A DNA stretch of 64,000 bases, from contig NZ_JAHYXK010000007.1 of the NCBI RefSeq assembly GCF_019443125.1, forward strand, positions 1 through 64,000, read 5' to 3'. Below the pieces are notes generated by a model. It was given only the letters and a program-made list of their open reading frames with translations. It had not been told where the DNA came from and ran no database searches. The translations under genes were made by a program, and so were the position numbers. This stretch comes from Pontibacter aydingkolensis. GTDB taxonomy: Bacteria > Bacteroidota > Bacteroidia > Cytophagales > Hymenobacteraceae. Below, in pieces: positions 44,494-53,797 of the stretch. Every line of letters starts with the position of its first letter. Position 1 is the first letter of the stretch.

Positions 44494-44628
44494 TTCGGAT
44501 TGCAAATCCGAAGCAGCAGAGTACAGAAGAAATCAGACCTCACAGTGTCTTACAGACCTATGAGTGTCTAACGATAACAATTAACAACTAACAATCAACA
44601 ATCAACAACTAACAATCAACAATCAACC
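44494..44628. repeat. Hairpin, GACCT/GTCT repeat and AACAATC tandem repeat
   Basis: TTCGGATT and AATCCGAA form a hairpin at 44494-44512. At 44535-44568, AGACCTCACAGTGTCT and AGACCTATGAGTGTCT form a direct pair of the GACCT/GCGTCT family. At 44577-44628 tandem units of AACAATCAACAATC-type lead to the nuoM start. The gap has no gene. Confidence 0.6.
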
Positions 44629-44633
44629 AGTTG

Positions 44634-46376
44634 ATGGATTTTATACTTAGCGGCTTAATCTTCTCACCTTTGCTGGCGGCGCTTGTTGTGCTGCTTTTGC
44701 CTACCCGACTGCAACAGCCCATTAAGGTTGTGGCGCTGGCCGGTGCAATGGTGCAGATGGTACTGGCCATACTTTTATACTTCAGGTTCGATGGTGCAGC
44801 TTTTGCAAACGGACAGATGGGGTATCAGTTTGTAGAGAAACTGAACTGGATCGGTTTTTCGCTGGGTAGCCTGGGCCGTTTGCAGATAGATTATTTTGTA
44901 GGCGTAGATGGGATTAGTATTGGCCTTGTACTGCTAACGGGCATTATCGGTGTTATAGGGGTCATCTCATCCTGGACCATCACCAAAAACATCAAAGGCT
45001 ACTTTCTGCTTTACCTGCTGCTCATAACAAGCGTAATGGGCTGTTTCCTGGCGCTGGATTTCTTCCTGTTCTACCTCTTTTTCGAGTTCATGCTCCTGCC
45101 AATGTACTTCCTAATCGGTATCTGGGGTGGTCCGAAGCGTGAGTACGCTGCAATCAAGTTCTTTATTTATACCCTGGTTGGCTCGCTATTCATACTTATC
45201 GTGATGATCGGGTTGTATACTTCGGTGATTGATCCTATGGCTACGGCAGTGCAGTTAAACCTATTGCAAAACGGTGTTGCCAGTCCGGATGCTATACTCC
45301 AGGTACAGCAAATGCTGCAGCAAAACGTGATCAGCGGCTCTGAGTTGGTGCGTACGTTCAGCATACCTGCCATGATGGAGCCTGCCAACTTTATACCGGG
45401 TAGTTTGCTGCACGTGCTTTCAGGAAGTATACTTTGGGATTTGCCGCTTCGCTTTATCGCCTTCCTGTTGCTGTTTGCCGGTTTTGCTATCAAGGTGCCG
45501 TCGGTGCCTGTACATACCTGGTTACCCGATGCCCACGTGGAGGCACCAACGCCAATATCGGTGTTGCTGGCAGCTATACTTTTGAAAGTGGGTGGCTATG
45601 GTTTGATCCGTATAGTTTACCCAATATTCCCGGACGCCGGTGCATACTTTTCTGTACTTGTTGGTGGTTTGGGCGTGCTCTCCATTATCTACGGTGCACT
45701 GTGTGCCCTGGCCATGAACGACCTGAAAAAACTGATCGCTTACTCGTCGGTGTCGCATATGGGTTTTGTGCTGCTGGGTTTAGCCTCGCTTACTGTAGAG
45801 GGGGTGAATGGTGCTGTTTACATGATGTTCAGTCATGGCATTATATCGGCTATGCTGTTCCTGGTGGTTGGGGTCATCTATGACCGTGCCCATGACAGAA
45901 TGATTCTTAACTTCAGAGGTTTGGCTAACCGCATGCCGGCTTACACAACTTTTGTGGTGATAGCTTTCTTTGCCTCGCTTGGTTTGCCGGGTTTCTCAGG
46001 GTTTATTTCGGAGTTGATGGTGTTGCTGGGTGGCTTTAGCGCCCCGGATGTAACGGGTATGCTGCCGCGCTGGATGACGGTGGTGGCTGTTGTTGGTCTG
46101 CTGCTGAGTGCCGCTTATTACCTGTGGGCCTTGCAGCGCATGTTTTTCGGCAAATACTGGATATTCCCGGAGCTGCGCGAAAAAGTAATGATCTTCGATC
46201 TGACCAAACGTGAATACCTGATGCTGGTGCCGCTGGCTATACTTGCCGTGCTATTCGGTATCTTCCCGCACCTGCTGCTCGATAAAATGGGTGTTTCGGT
46301 TACCGGTTTTACGGAGCTGGTACTACAGAACGGGCAGGAGCAGTTAAACATGGTTTTATCATCGATTACCAAATAA
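44634..46376 (+). CDS. nuoM: NADH-quinone oxidoreductase subunit M
   Basis: 580 residues with about 14 membrane segments. The ATG at 44634 is chosen over an adjacent TTG at 44631. The conserved segments FMLLPMYFLIGIWGGPKREYAAIKFFIYTLVGSLF and KVPSVPVHTWLPDAHVEAPTPISVLLAAILLKVGGYGLIRI, then IAYSSVSHMGFVLLGL, are typical of NuoM antiporter subunits. A 40-residue insert (about 210-250) is richer in Gln and Ser than usual. nuoN follows without spacing. Confidence 0.95.
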   Translation: MDFILSGLIFSPLLAALVVLLLPTRLQQPIKVVALAGAMVQMVLAILLYFRFDGAAFANGQMGYQFVEKLNWIGFSLGSLGRLQIDYFVGVDGISIGLVLLTGIIGVIGVISSWTITKNIKGYFLLYLLLITSVMGCFLALDFFLFYLFFEFMLLPMYFLIGIWGGPKREYAAIKFFIYTLVGSLFILIVMIGLYTSVIDPMATAVQLNLLQNGVASPDAILQVQQMLQQNVISGSELVRTFSIPAMMEPANFIPGSLLHVLSGSILWDLPLRFIAFLLLFAGFAIKVPSVPVHTWLPDAHVEAPTPISVLLAAILLKVGGYGLIRIVYPIFPDAGAYFSVLVGGLGVLSIIYGALCALAMNDLKKLIAYSSVSHMGFVLLGLASLTVEGVNGAVYMMFSHGIISAMLFLVVGVIYDRAHDRMILNFRGLANRMPAYTTFVVIAFFASLGLPGFSGFISELMVLLGGFSAPDVTGMLPRWMTVVAVVGLLLSAAYYLWALQRMFFGKYWIFPELREKVMIFDLTKREYLMLVPLAILAVLFGIFPHLLLDKMGVSVTGFTELVLQNGQEQLNMVLSSITK

Positions 46377-47876
46377 GTGAACGAACAGGCAGCTTTTTTA
46401 TCAGACAAGATCAACGCCATAGTTTCAGGTGCAGGTTCTTTACTGCCTGAGCTGCTGCTGGCCGGGTTTTTTCTGCTGCTGGTTACCCTAGATCTTTTCA
46501 AGTCTAAAACTATAAAGCAACTGCTGCCCTGGCTGGCGCTTACAGCTTTATTCGCTACCCTGATCATCCAGATCTTAGGCGGTTATACTTCCGGCGACGA
46601 GATTTTCCTGGATTTGCTGCTATCTGACGGGCTGGCTAGGTTTGGCGGTATACTTTTTAGTGCGGCAGGCATCTTTACCATACTTCTATCACTGCAGAAC
46701 AAGCCGCTTGAGCACCTCGAAAAAGGCCGTGGCGAGTATTACGGGCTTATACTTATACTTGTGCTGGGCCTCAACCTGATGGCCAAGTCTGTTAACCTGC
46801 TCATGGTTTTCCTGGCTATCGAAACTGTTTCTATCGCTTCCTACATCCTCACAACCATACTTAAAGATAACAGCCGCTCTGTAGAGGCCGGCATTAAGTA
46901 TATCTTGTATGGTTCGCTTTCGGCAGGGGTTATGGTATATGGCATGTCGTTTTTCTATGGCTTTACCGGCTCGCTTAACTATACATCCACTGGCTTCGGA
47001 CTAGCCCTTTTACAGGCGGATGGCCTGCTGGTAGCTATAGCGGCCATACTTGTATTTGCCGGGTTCTTCTTTAAGATATCGGCTGCGCCGTTTCATTTCT
47101 GGGTGCCCGATGTGTACCGTGGTGCACCTATGCCTGTAGTTGCATTGTTTTCTACCGGCCCAAAAATGGCAGGTGTAATCGTTATACTTCGCTTTGTAAC
47201 TCCTTTTGCCGATAGCCTTGCTTTTTCGGATGTGCAGCTGTTTTTGGGCATTGCGGCGCTGGCAACACTGGTTATTGGTAACCTGACTGCTTTGTGGCAG
47301 AAAACACCGCGCAGGCTCATGGCTTTTTCATCTATTTCGCATGCGGGTTTTCTGCTGGCGGCTTTGCTGGCGTTCGGTACTAATTATACTTCCGGTATAC
47401 TTTTTTACCTGGCGGTGCTGCTGTTCATGAACTTTGGCATTTTTCTGTTTCTGCAGATCTCGGAAGATGAACTGGGCGTGGAGGACCTGGAACAATTCTC
47501 TGGGCTTGGCAAAGTATACCCGTACCTGGGCGTGATGGCGCTGCTATACTTGCTATCGCTTACAGGCCTGCCGCCATTGGCCGGTTTTATGGGCAAGCTG
47601 CTTATTTTTACCAATATCTGGGAGGCTTATACTTTAGGTAGCAACCCAATGCTGCTGGCGTTGCTGGTGGTAGGTATTCTGCTTACTGGTGTAGCCTTGT
47701 TTTATTATATAAAGATTCCGTACTACCTTTTCCTTAAAAGGAATTTAAGAGAAGAAAATTTAGTTACTTCACTGTCGAATAAACTATTATTAGCGTTGTT
47801 CGCTCTTCCGTTGCTGGTGCTGTTCTTTAAACCAGACCTGCTCCTCAACTGGATCGACCAACTGCTGGCACTATAA
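46377..47876 (+). CDS. nuoN: NADH-quinone oxidoreductase subunit N
   Basis: 499 residues from a GTG that starts on the base after the nuoM stop. It has about 14 membrane segments. GLNLMAKSVNLLMVFLAIETVSIASYILTTILKDNSRSVEAGIKYILYGSLSAGVMVYG, KISAAPFHFWVPDVYRGAPMPVVALFSTGPKMAG and FSSISHAGFLLAALLAFG are NuoN motifs. It is the proximal antiporter-like subunit. The purF-like gene begins seven bases after its stop. Confidence 0.95.
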   Translation: MNEQAAFLSDKINAIVSGAGSLLPELLLAGFFLLLVTLDLFKSKTIKQLLPWLALTALFATLIIQILGGYTSGDEIFLDLLLSDGLARFGGILFSAAGIFTILLSLQNKPLEHLEKGRGEYYGLILILVLGLNLMAKSVNLLMVFLAIETVSIASYILTTILKDNSRSVEAGIKYILYGSLSAGVMVYGMSFFYGFTGSLNYTSTGFGLALLQADGLLVAIAAILVFAGFFFKISAAPFHFWVPDVYRGAPMPVVALFSTGPKMAGVIVILRFVTPFADSLAFSDVQLFLGIAALATLVIGNLTALWQKTPRRLMAFSSISHAGFLLAALLAFGTNYTSGILFYLAVLLFMNFGIFLFLQISEDELGVEDLEQFSGLGKVYPYLGVMALLYLLSLTGLPPLAGFMGKLLIFTNIWEAYTLGSNPMLLALLVVGILLTGVALFYYIKIPYYLFLKRNLREENLVTSLSNKLLLALFALPLLVLFFKPDLLLNWIDQLLAL

Positions 47877-47883
47877 AAGCACC

Positions 47884-49779
47884 ATGAGCGACTCTATTAA
47901 GCACGAATGCGGTATAGCCCTGATCAGGCTCCGAAAACCAATCGAGTATTACGTTGAGAAGTATGGCACCCCAATGTACGGCGTTAACAAGCTGTACCTG
48001 CTCATGCAAAAGCAGCACAACCGGGGGCAGGACGGTGCAGGTGTAGCCAGTATCAAGATCAACGCCCTTCCTGGTATAGATTACATCAATCGTTTTCGTT
48101 CTGTTAAAACCCGCGCCATCGACAGTATTTTTGGTAAGATTGGCAAGGAATTTAAAAAGCTGAAGGAAGATAACCCGGAGCAGGCAAACAATACGGAGTG
48201 GATCTGGGAAAACATGCCATTTTTAGGCGATGTTTACTTAGGCCATTTGCGTTACGGCACACACGGCCTTAACAGCGTAGACAACTGCCACCCAATGGTG
48301 CGTGAGAACAACTGGCGCAGCCGAAGTCTGGCAGTAGCCGGTAACTTTAACATGACCAACGTAGATGAGCAGTTTGCCAAACTGATCGAGTTGGGGCAGC
48401 ATCCAAAACATAAAACCGACACAACTACTGTACTTGAGAAGATAGGACACTTTCTGGATGAAGAGAACCAGATGCTGTTCGACGAGTTCAAGAAAGGTGA
48501 CTACACCAACAAGGAAATAACGAACCTGATCGAGAAGAACCTGAACCTGCAGCGTGTTTTAAAACGCGCCTGTAAGGATTTTGACGGTGGTTATGCCATG
48601 GCTGGTCTAACAGGTTACGGTGCATCTTTTGTTGTCCGTGACCCGAATGGTATTCGTCCGGCCTATTATTATGTGGATGACGAAGTGGTGGTGATCGCAT
48701 CTGAAAAGCCTGCTATTAAAACGGCTTTCGATATTGATTACAATCAGATAAAGGAGATAACCCCGGGCCATGCCCTGATCGTTGATAAAGCCGGAAACCC
48801 TGAATTGAAGGAGATCATGCCGCAGGGCGAGAAATTGTCGTGCAGTTTTGAACGCATCTACTTCTCCAGGGGCAACGACCCTGAGATCTATAACGAACGT
48901 CTGAACATGGGCCGTTTGCTGTGTAATCAGATACTGGAGGCAATAGACTATAACCTAAAGGATACGGTTTTCTCTTATATTCCGAACACCGCCGAAACTT
49001 CGTGGCTTGGCATGATGAAGGGAATTGAAGATTACCTGCGCACGTATCGTAAAAATGCCATTCTAAACAACCAGCTTTCCGAAACCGAACTCGACGAGAT
49101 ATTACAGTACAAGCCGAGGGCGCACAAGCTGGTAATTAAAGATGCCAAACTACGGACGTTCATCACAGACAACAGCAGCCGCGACGATCTGGTTACGCAC
49201 GTTTACGACACCACCTACGAGGTAATAAAGAAGAACATCGATACGCTGGTAGTGCTCGACGACTCTATCGTACGTGGTACCACTTTGGAGAAAAGCATTA
49301 TCAAAATGCTGGACAAACTGGAGCCAAAGCGGATCATCATCGTGTCATGCGCACCTCAGATCCGCTACCCGGATTGCTATGGCATCGATATGTCCAGAGT
49401 AAAGGAATTTGTGGCTTTCAGGGCTATGCTGGCTTTGCTGGATGATCATGGTAAAAGCAACATGGTACAGGAAGTCTATCAGAAATGCGTAGAGGCGCAG
49501 GGTACACCGGCTTTCCAGGAGAAGAACTATGTTCAGGAGCTGTTCAATCAGTTTACTGCTGATGAAATATCTGCCAAAGTATCGCAAATAGTGAAAGCGC
49601 CAGGTATCAACGCCGAAGTTCAGGTTATCTACCAAACTATAGAAGACCTGCACCAGGCATGTCCGAACCATAAAGGTGACTGGTACTTTACCGGCAACTA
49701 CCCAACTCCGGGCGGTACAGGTGTTGTAAATCGTGCCTTTATGAACTTTGTTGAGAACAAGGGAGGCAGAGCATACTAG
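47884..49779 (+). CDS. purF: Amidophosphoribosyltransferase-like protein, long form
   Basis: 631 residues, longer than typical PurF (about 500). The N-terminal glutamine amidotransferase domain has its catalytic cysteine at Cys9 (HECGIALI), so a short propeptide would be removed, and HLRYGTHG and GNFNMTN follow. The phosphoribosyltransferase domain shows TLVVLDDSIVRGTT, the PRPP-binding motif. The C-terminal 110 residues are an extension. It may be the first step of purine synthesis or a paralogue. Many Bacteroidota carry this long version beside a shorter PurF. It lies seven bases from nuoN and may share the transcript. Confidence 0.85.
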   Translation: MSDSIKHECGIALIRLRKPIEYYVEKYGTPMYGVNKLYLLMQKQHNRGQDGAGVASIKINALPGIDYINRFRSVKTRAIDSIFGKIGKEFKKLKEDNPEQANNTEWIWENMPFLGDVYLGHLRYGTHGLNSVDNCHPMVRENNWRSRSLAVAGNFNMTNVDEQFAKLIELGQHPKHKTDTTTVLEKIGHFLDEENQMLFDEFKKGDYTNKEITNLIEKNLNLQRVLKRACKDFDGGYAMAGLTGYGASFVVRDPNGIRPAYYYVDDEVVVIASEKPAIKTAFDIDYNQIKEITPGHALIVDKAGNPELKEIMPQGEKLSCSFERIYFSRGNDPEIYNERLNMGRLLCNQILEAIDYNLKDTVFSYIPNTAETSWLGMMKGIEDYLRTYRKNAILNNQLSETELDEILQYKPRAHKLVIKDAKLRTFITDNSSRDDLVTHVYDTTYEVIKKNIDTLVVLDDSIVRGTTLEKSIIKMLDKLEPKRIIIVSCAPQIRYPDCYGIDMSRVKEFVAFRAMLALLDDHGKSNMVQEVYQKCVEAQGTPAFQEKNYVQELFNQFTADEISAKVSQIVKAPGINAEVQVIYQTIEDLHQACPNHKGDWYFTGNYPTPGGTGVVNRAFMNFVENKGGRAY

Positions 49780-49803
49780 TCTCTACGCTTAAATTTATAC
49801 TTG

Positions 49804-49842
49804 CAGCACCTCCAGAGCCCATACTTTGGAGGTGCTGTTTTT
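49804..49842 (+). terminator. Terminator of the nuo/purF-like unit
   Basis: CAGCACCTCCA pairs with TGGAGGTGCTG (49804-49814 with 49827-49837) and a T-run follows, 24 bases past the stop codon. Confidence 0.9.
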
Positions 49843-49874
49843 ATGTTGGTGTTACACTTATACTTTAAAGATAC

Positions 49875-50069
49875 ATGAGCAGCATACTAGAAATAATTTT
49901 CACGCTTATTCCGATCATCCTGTTTTTATACTTGTCGCTTACTATGCTGGGTGTGATAAAGTATAACAGCCAAACGTCTTTTTTAGAGAATGCCTCCACC
50001 ACAACAAAAATTGCTGTTTACGGGGGCACGATTGCGTTTATTATAATGGCTGTAAAGGATTTGCTGTAG
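49875..50069 (+). CDS. Small two-segment membrane protein
   Basis: 64 residues with membrane segments at 5-27 (LEIIFTLIPIILFLYLSLTML) and 45-62 (IAVYGGTIAFIIMAVKDLL), separated by a polar loop (KYNSQTSFLENASTTT). The function is unknown. It ends six bases before the convergent YihY stop. An AAAGTATAA copy lies 15 bases upstream of the start and another is in the gene. Confidence 0.6.
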   Translation: MSSILEIIFTLIPIILFLYLSLTMLGVIKYNSQTSFLENASTTTKIAVYGGTIAFIIMAVKDLL

Positions 50070-50075
50070 CAGAGA

Positions 50076-50987
50076 CTAAGGCTGCGCTTCCTTTTCCATT
50101 GTGCGGTTATACTTCGTGGCTATCTCTGAAGGCTCTATGTCCTCTTCATGGTAATCGGAATAGGCTTTTGTAACCTCAGCTCCCAGCATTAAGATAACGG
50201 CAGAGTAAAATACCCATAGCAGCAACACTACCAGCGAACCAGCTGTCGCGTAAATGCCTGTTACTTTAATGTTATCAAGTATAAGATTGATGATTTCTTT
50301 GCCGATCAGGAAAAGAAATGAAGTGATCACGCCGCCGGCTAATGCGTTTTTCCAGCCTACCTTGGCATCGGGCAAAAATTTGTGTAAAGCAGTGAAGAAA
50401 GCCAGCATCATAGCAATATTAAATGTCGTGTTTATGGTGCGAAGGGCAGGGCTAAGGTGCTCCTCGAACAGCTCTCGCAGCTCATCAGTAAAAACATTCA
50501 GCAGCACATCCAGCAGAATACTTGATAAAAAGAAGAAGCCAAGGCTGGCCACCAGCACCAGTGTAATAACCCGGTGCTTTAACAACTTCAGGTAATTAAC
50601 CCCTGTTTTTACCCGTACCTGCCACACCGAGTTCAGGGCTTTCTGGGTGATAAAGAAAATGATCGTAGCGCTTTTGATAACCACTGCCAGGCCCACTACA
50701 ATACCCCAGAAACTTAAAGGCACCTCGCTGATATTACTCTGTACCTCATCTACTTGTTGAGCCGCTTCTTTTGTGATCAGAGACTCTATGTGTTGCACCA
50801 CCGCTTGCCGCACCTCACTCTCCGGAAAAAAGATATTACCCAGAAAAGTAAGGAAGATGAGAATGGCAGGAAGTGAGAATATTGTAAAAAAGGCAATAGC
50901 CGCACTGTAGACGATAGGCTCGTCTTTCTGAAAGTTCTTTTTAGAGTCTTTCAGTATCTGCCAGCTTGCTTTCAGGAATCTCTTCAA
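50076..50987 (-). CDS. YihY/BrkB-family membrane protein
   Basis: 303 residues from a TTG start (MKRFLKASWQ). It has six membrane segments, and matches YihY by AAIAFFTIFSLPAILIFLTFLG, the region WGIVVGLAVVIKSATIIFFITQKALNSVWQV and ALAGGVITSFLFLIGKEIINL. The family is named for virulence factor BrkB, but its true function is unknown. The C-terminal 25 residues are charged (HEEDIEPSEIATKYNRTMEKEAQP). Confidence 0.9.
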   Translation of the reverse strand: MKRFLKASWQILKDSKKNFQKDEPIVYSAAIAFFTIFSLPAILIFLTFLGNIFFPESEVRQAVVQHIESLITKEAAQQVDEVQSNISEVPLSFWGIVVGLAVVIKSATIIFFITQKALNSVWQVRVKTGVNYLKLLKHRVITLVLVASLGFFFLSSILLDVLLNVFTDELRELFEEHLSPALRTINTTFNIAMMLAFFTALHKFLPDAKVGWKNALAGGVITSFLFLIGKEIINLILDNIKVTGIYATAGSLVVLLLWVFYSAVILMLGAEVTKAYSDYHEEDIEPSEIATKYNRTMEKEAQP

Positions 50988-51145
50988 TCTTCTAATTAGC
51001 TTTCAATTTTATCCAATAACGCGCAGGTGTCTGAGATGTTCATACTTTAAAGTATAAACCAATTCATCTTGTTTATTCTTGTCAGGTAGGTTACTTGTTT
51101 ATCTTTAATGGAACAAAGCTGCCAGAAATCGTAACAAGTAGGGTT

Positions 51146-51826
51146 ATGTTTGGCATTAGTGATCTTCCTAAGTTCTTCCTGGCCTTTTTTCTGGTGCTGC
51201 CGGTAATTTCTTTGCTGCACGAAGCTGGCCATGTGTTTTTTGCCTGGCTGATGGGCGGAAAAAACATAAAAGTAACGGTAGGCACCGGAAGAGTGCTTTT
51301 TCGCGTGGGAATGTTGGAGGTAAGAAAGTACTACTTCTGGTATGGCTTGTGCTCTTTTGATAACCTGAAGCGAAATCAGCGCTTCGCTTATATCCTGATT
51401 TTTTCAGGAGGAGTGCTGTTTAATGCCATATCATCCGTTGCCGTGATGTATCTGGTAGAAGAAGAGGTGGTGGAGGCAGGAATACTAACCTACCAGTTTA
51501 CATACTTTTCGATGTACTATATCTTTTTTGCCCTGTTGCCTATGACTTACCCGGATGGCAACTACAGCGATGGCAAAGTTATACTTGACCTGATCCGGGA
51601 TAAGCACCAATTAAGAGATAATATTTACCGCATAGCATGGGATGAGGAGAAAGAGCAGTGGCAGGTGCTGGACCATAGTAAAGCTACTGTAGACATATTC
51701 AGCAGTGAGGAAGAAGCACTAGGCAAAGCGCATGAACTGGCGCAAAGTAACCGCCCAAGCCGCATAATTAACACGAAGAGTGGGGAAGAGGTTGAAGTAC
51801 AAAACTATCCGCGGATACCGTTATAG
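51146..51826 (+). CDS. M50-like membrane metalloprotease domain protein
   Basis: 226 residues from the ATG at 51146. The motif LLHEAGHVFFAWL (His25, Glu26, His29) matches the HExxH zinc site of site-2 proteases. A second zinc-ligand candidate is DGNYSDGK with Asp142. At least four membrane segments (10-30, 78-100, 105-130 region and 115-133) surround them. Residues 150-227 form a charged soluble tail. Family S2P proteins cut substrates inside membranes, and the N-terminal LDG motif is not an exact match here. An in-frame TTG at 51095 is another possible start. The substrate is unknown. Confidence 0.72.
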   Translation: MFGISDLPKFFLAFFLVLPVISLLHEAGHVFFAWLMGGKNIKVTVGTGRVLFRVGMLEVRKYYFWYGLCSFDNLKRNQRFAYILIFSGGVLFNAISSVAVMYLVEEEVVEAGILTYQFTYFSMYYIFFALLPMTYPDGNYSDGKVILDLIRDKHQLRDNIYRIAWDEEKEQWQVLDHSKATVDIFSSEEEALGKAHELAQSNRPSRIINTKSGEEVEVQNYPRIPL

Positions 51827-52276
51827 GTTAAGGTAAGTAAATAGTTGGAAAAAATAATTAAGTGCATACCGCCAGTTTGAGCGCAGCGGTAAAGGTGGTT
51901 AAGTATGGCAGCAGTTTTTAACTGCTTTGTTCAGAGAAGCAAGGACGATAACCTTGACTATACTTTATACTTTGGCTACTGTAAATGAACCCACCCCTGC
52001 CCCTCCCAAGAGGGGAATTCTTCAAAAAGTATAAATCTCGCAAAGTGTATATCAAATAAAGTATAATTTCTGCTTGCGCAGAAAGCCTTTACAAACTGGC
52101 CTCATTGTAAACCACCAGCTACCGCTGCACTTAAATGGGCGGCATATATCCTGAGTATAATCCTTGGATAGGCTAGGAGTGGGCAATTAATCATTTGTTA
52201 GCTTAAATACCAACCTTTATACATCCAGCTTCTCAATGTTGCGTAGTTAGAAGCACCCCTAAACACTCCTGATTTT
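51827..52276. other. Repeat-bearing intergenic region
   Basis: This 450-base gap holds no gene. It has a hairpin AGCAGTT/AACTGCT at 51910-51926, several AAGTATAA copies and a MITE-like element (51989-52184). The hairpin may end the upstream transcript. Confidence 0.55.
51989..52184. repeat. 196-bp MITE-like element, diverged copy
   Basis: The left end reads ACCCACCCCTGCCCCTCCC then AAGAGGGGAATTC. The right end, 52161-52184, contains TCCTTGGATAGGCTAGGAGTG, an imperfect inverted partner. Size and ends match the two better copies, but the interior is unlike theirs, so it may be a decayed or chimeric copy. Confidence 0.5.
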
Positions 52277-52888
52277 ATGATAACAGCTATAGTTAGTTTT
52301 TTGGTGATGCTAAACCCCTTTGCGCTCTTCCTGTACCTGAAGCCTGTTATGAGCGACCTGCCTGATGAGGATTTCAGATCTGTTTTTATCAAAGCGAGCA
52401 GTATTTCCTTTGGTATCTACCTTGCTTTTTTGCTACTGGGCGATCTGGTGTTTCAAAAGGTGTTTCGCATCAATTTTGAATCGTTCAGGATATTCGGGGG
52501 AATTGTACTGTTCTCTTTCGCTTATATTTTTATAGTGCAGGGCAAAAAAGCCTTTATCCAGATAAAGGGAGATCTGCACGACCTGGCTTCTGAGATCGCA
52601 CTGCCATTTATGGTGGGTGCCGGTACTATTTCGCTTACGGTACTGATGTCGGAGCAGCTGGTGTTGTGGCAAGGTATACTTTCGCTGGTCATCATCATGC
52701 TGGTGAATTTTGGTATTATAATGGGGCTTAAAAACTTACGGCGCGGCATGCGCTCCAGAAAAGTACAGGTTGCTTTCGACAAAAACATGGAGATCCTACT
52801 TCGCATCAATGGCTTCTTCCTGGGTGCTATCGGTATAGACATGGTGGTTACAGGCATCCGAAACCTCGTTAGGGCCGGCATAGTATAG
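52277..52888 (+). CDS. MarC-family membrane protein
   Basis: 203 residues with six membrane segments. The start MITAIVSFLVMLNPFALFLYLKPVMSDLPDEDFR, followed by FRIFGGIVLFSFAYIFIVQG and LPFMVGAGTISLTVL, is the MarC pattern. MarC was once tied to multiple antibiotic resistance, but the link is not supported now and the function is unknown. It is a single gene converging with the Usp gene. Confidence 0.9.
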   Translation: MITAIVSFLVMLNPFALFLYLKPVMSDLPDEDFRSVFIKASSISFGIYLAFLLLGDLVFQKVFRINFESFRIFGGIVLFSFAYIFIVQGKKAFIQIKGDLHDLASEIALPFMVGAGTISLTVLMSEQLVLWQGILSLVIIMLVNFGIIMGLKNLRRGMRSRKVQVAFDKNMEILLRINGFFLGAIGIDMVVTGIRNLVRAGIV

Positions 52889-52921
52889 CTTATGCCTTTG
52901 GCTTCTGTAAACCACCATATT

Positions 52922-53797
52922 TTATTTGATCACTTCTTCGGAATACACCAGCCATAGCGGCACATTGATATCGGTATTATACATTTCGGTAGGCACGCTT
53001 CCCAGGCTTAGCGATGGCAACGGGTTGTTACCTTTTAAGCCAAGCACCAGCAGGTCGTGGCGGCCTTTTTCGAGGTGCAGGCTGATGCGTTCTGCTATAC
53101 TTTTGTTAGCGGCCCGTACCAAAGTATAAGGTATACCGGCAATTTCATTGTGTCGCTTTTGCAGATCAGCGAATTTTCCTTTTACAACTTCTTCGGCTTT
53201 TCTGACTGCTTTTTCTTCTGATATCAACGGAAAGAACTGAGAGGGCAAGCGGTACACATGCATGATCTCAAGTTGTAGGCCTAACTGGTCTGAGAGGTTC
53301 TTGCTAAGCCGAAGCGCATGTACCGAAGTATCAGAGAAATCTATCGGCACCAGCACTTTTTGTATGTTAAAGCTGGCTGTCTCGGGAAACACCAGCACAC
53401 TACACGGAAGTATACGCAGCAGCTTGGTGCCCAATGAGCCGGTGCTTTTGGTGCTCATTTTCTTACCCAGTAGCGTTAGTTTAATGTTGTAGCGTTTTAC
53501 CAGGTCGGCAAGTATAACTTCGGTGTTGGGTTCTTCGCTTACCAGTACCTCATAAGCTGTTTTATTGGCAAACTGCTCGTCTACAATGTCGTTTATGTTG
53601 CCTTCTACCTCCTGGGCCAGGTCCACGTCACCAAACATTTCGCGGAAATCATCGCCCAGTTCATACAGCTTAATGTTATGTACAAAGTATACTTTACCCA
53701 CCTGCATGCGCTCGCAGATAGTCCTGGAGAAAGCAACTAGTTTTTCGTCTATATCGCTCAGGTCTAAGCAGACCATCATGGCATCTATCTTAATCAT
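52922..53797 (-). CDS. Tandem universal stress protein
   Basis: 291 residues with two Usp domains. The first (1-140) is less conserved. The second (145-290) has VPIDFSDTSVHALRLSKNL, LQLEIMHVYRLPSQ and HDLLVLGLKGNNPLPSLSLGSVPTEM, the pattern of ATP-binding Usp members (G-x2-G-x9-G). Its ATG overlaps the stop of the BCCT transporter gene by four bases. It may tune transporter activity or act in stress, both by inference. Confidence 0.9.
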   Translation of the reverse strand: MIKIDAMMVCLDLSDIDEKLVAFSRTICERMQVGKVYFVHNIKLYELGDDFREMFGDVDLAQEVEGNINDIVDEQFANKTAYEVLVSEEPNTEVILADLVKRYNIKLTLLGKKMSTKSTGSLGTKLLRILPCSVLVFPETASFNIQKVLVPIDFSDTSVHALRLSKNLSDQLGLQLEIMHVYRLPSQFFPLISEEKAVRKAEEVVKGKFADLQKRHNEIAGIPYTLVRAANKSIAERISLHLEKGRHDLLVLGLKGNNPLPSLSLGSVPTEMYNTDINVPLWLVYSEEVIK

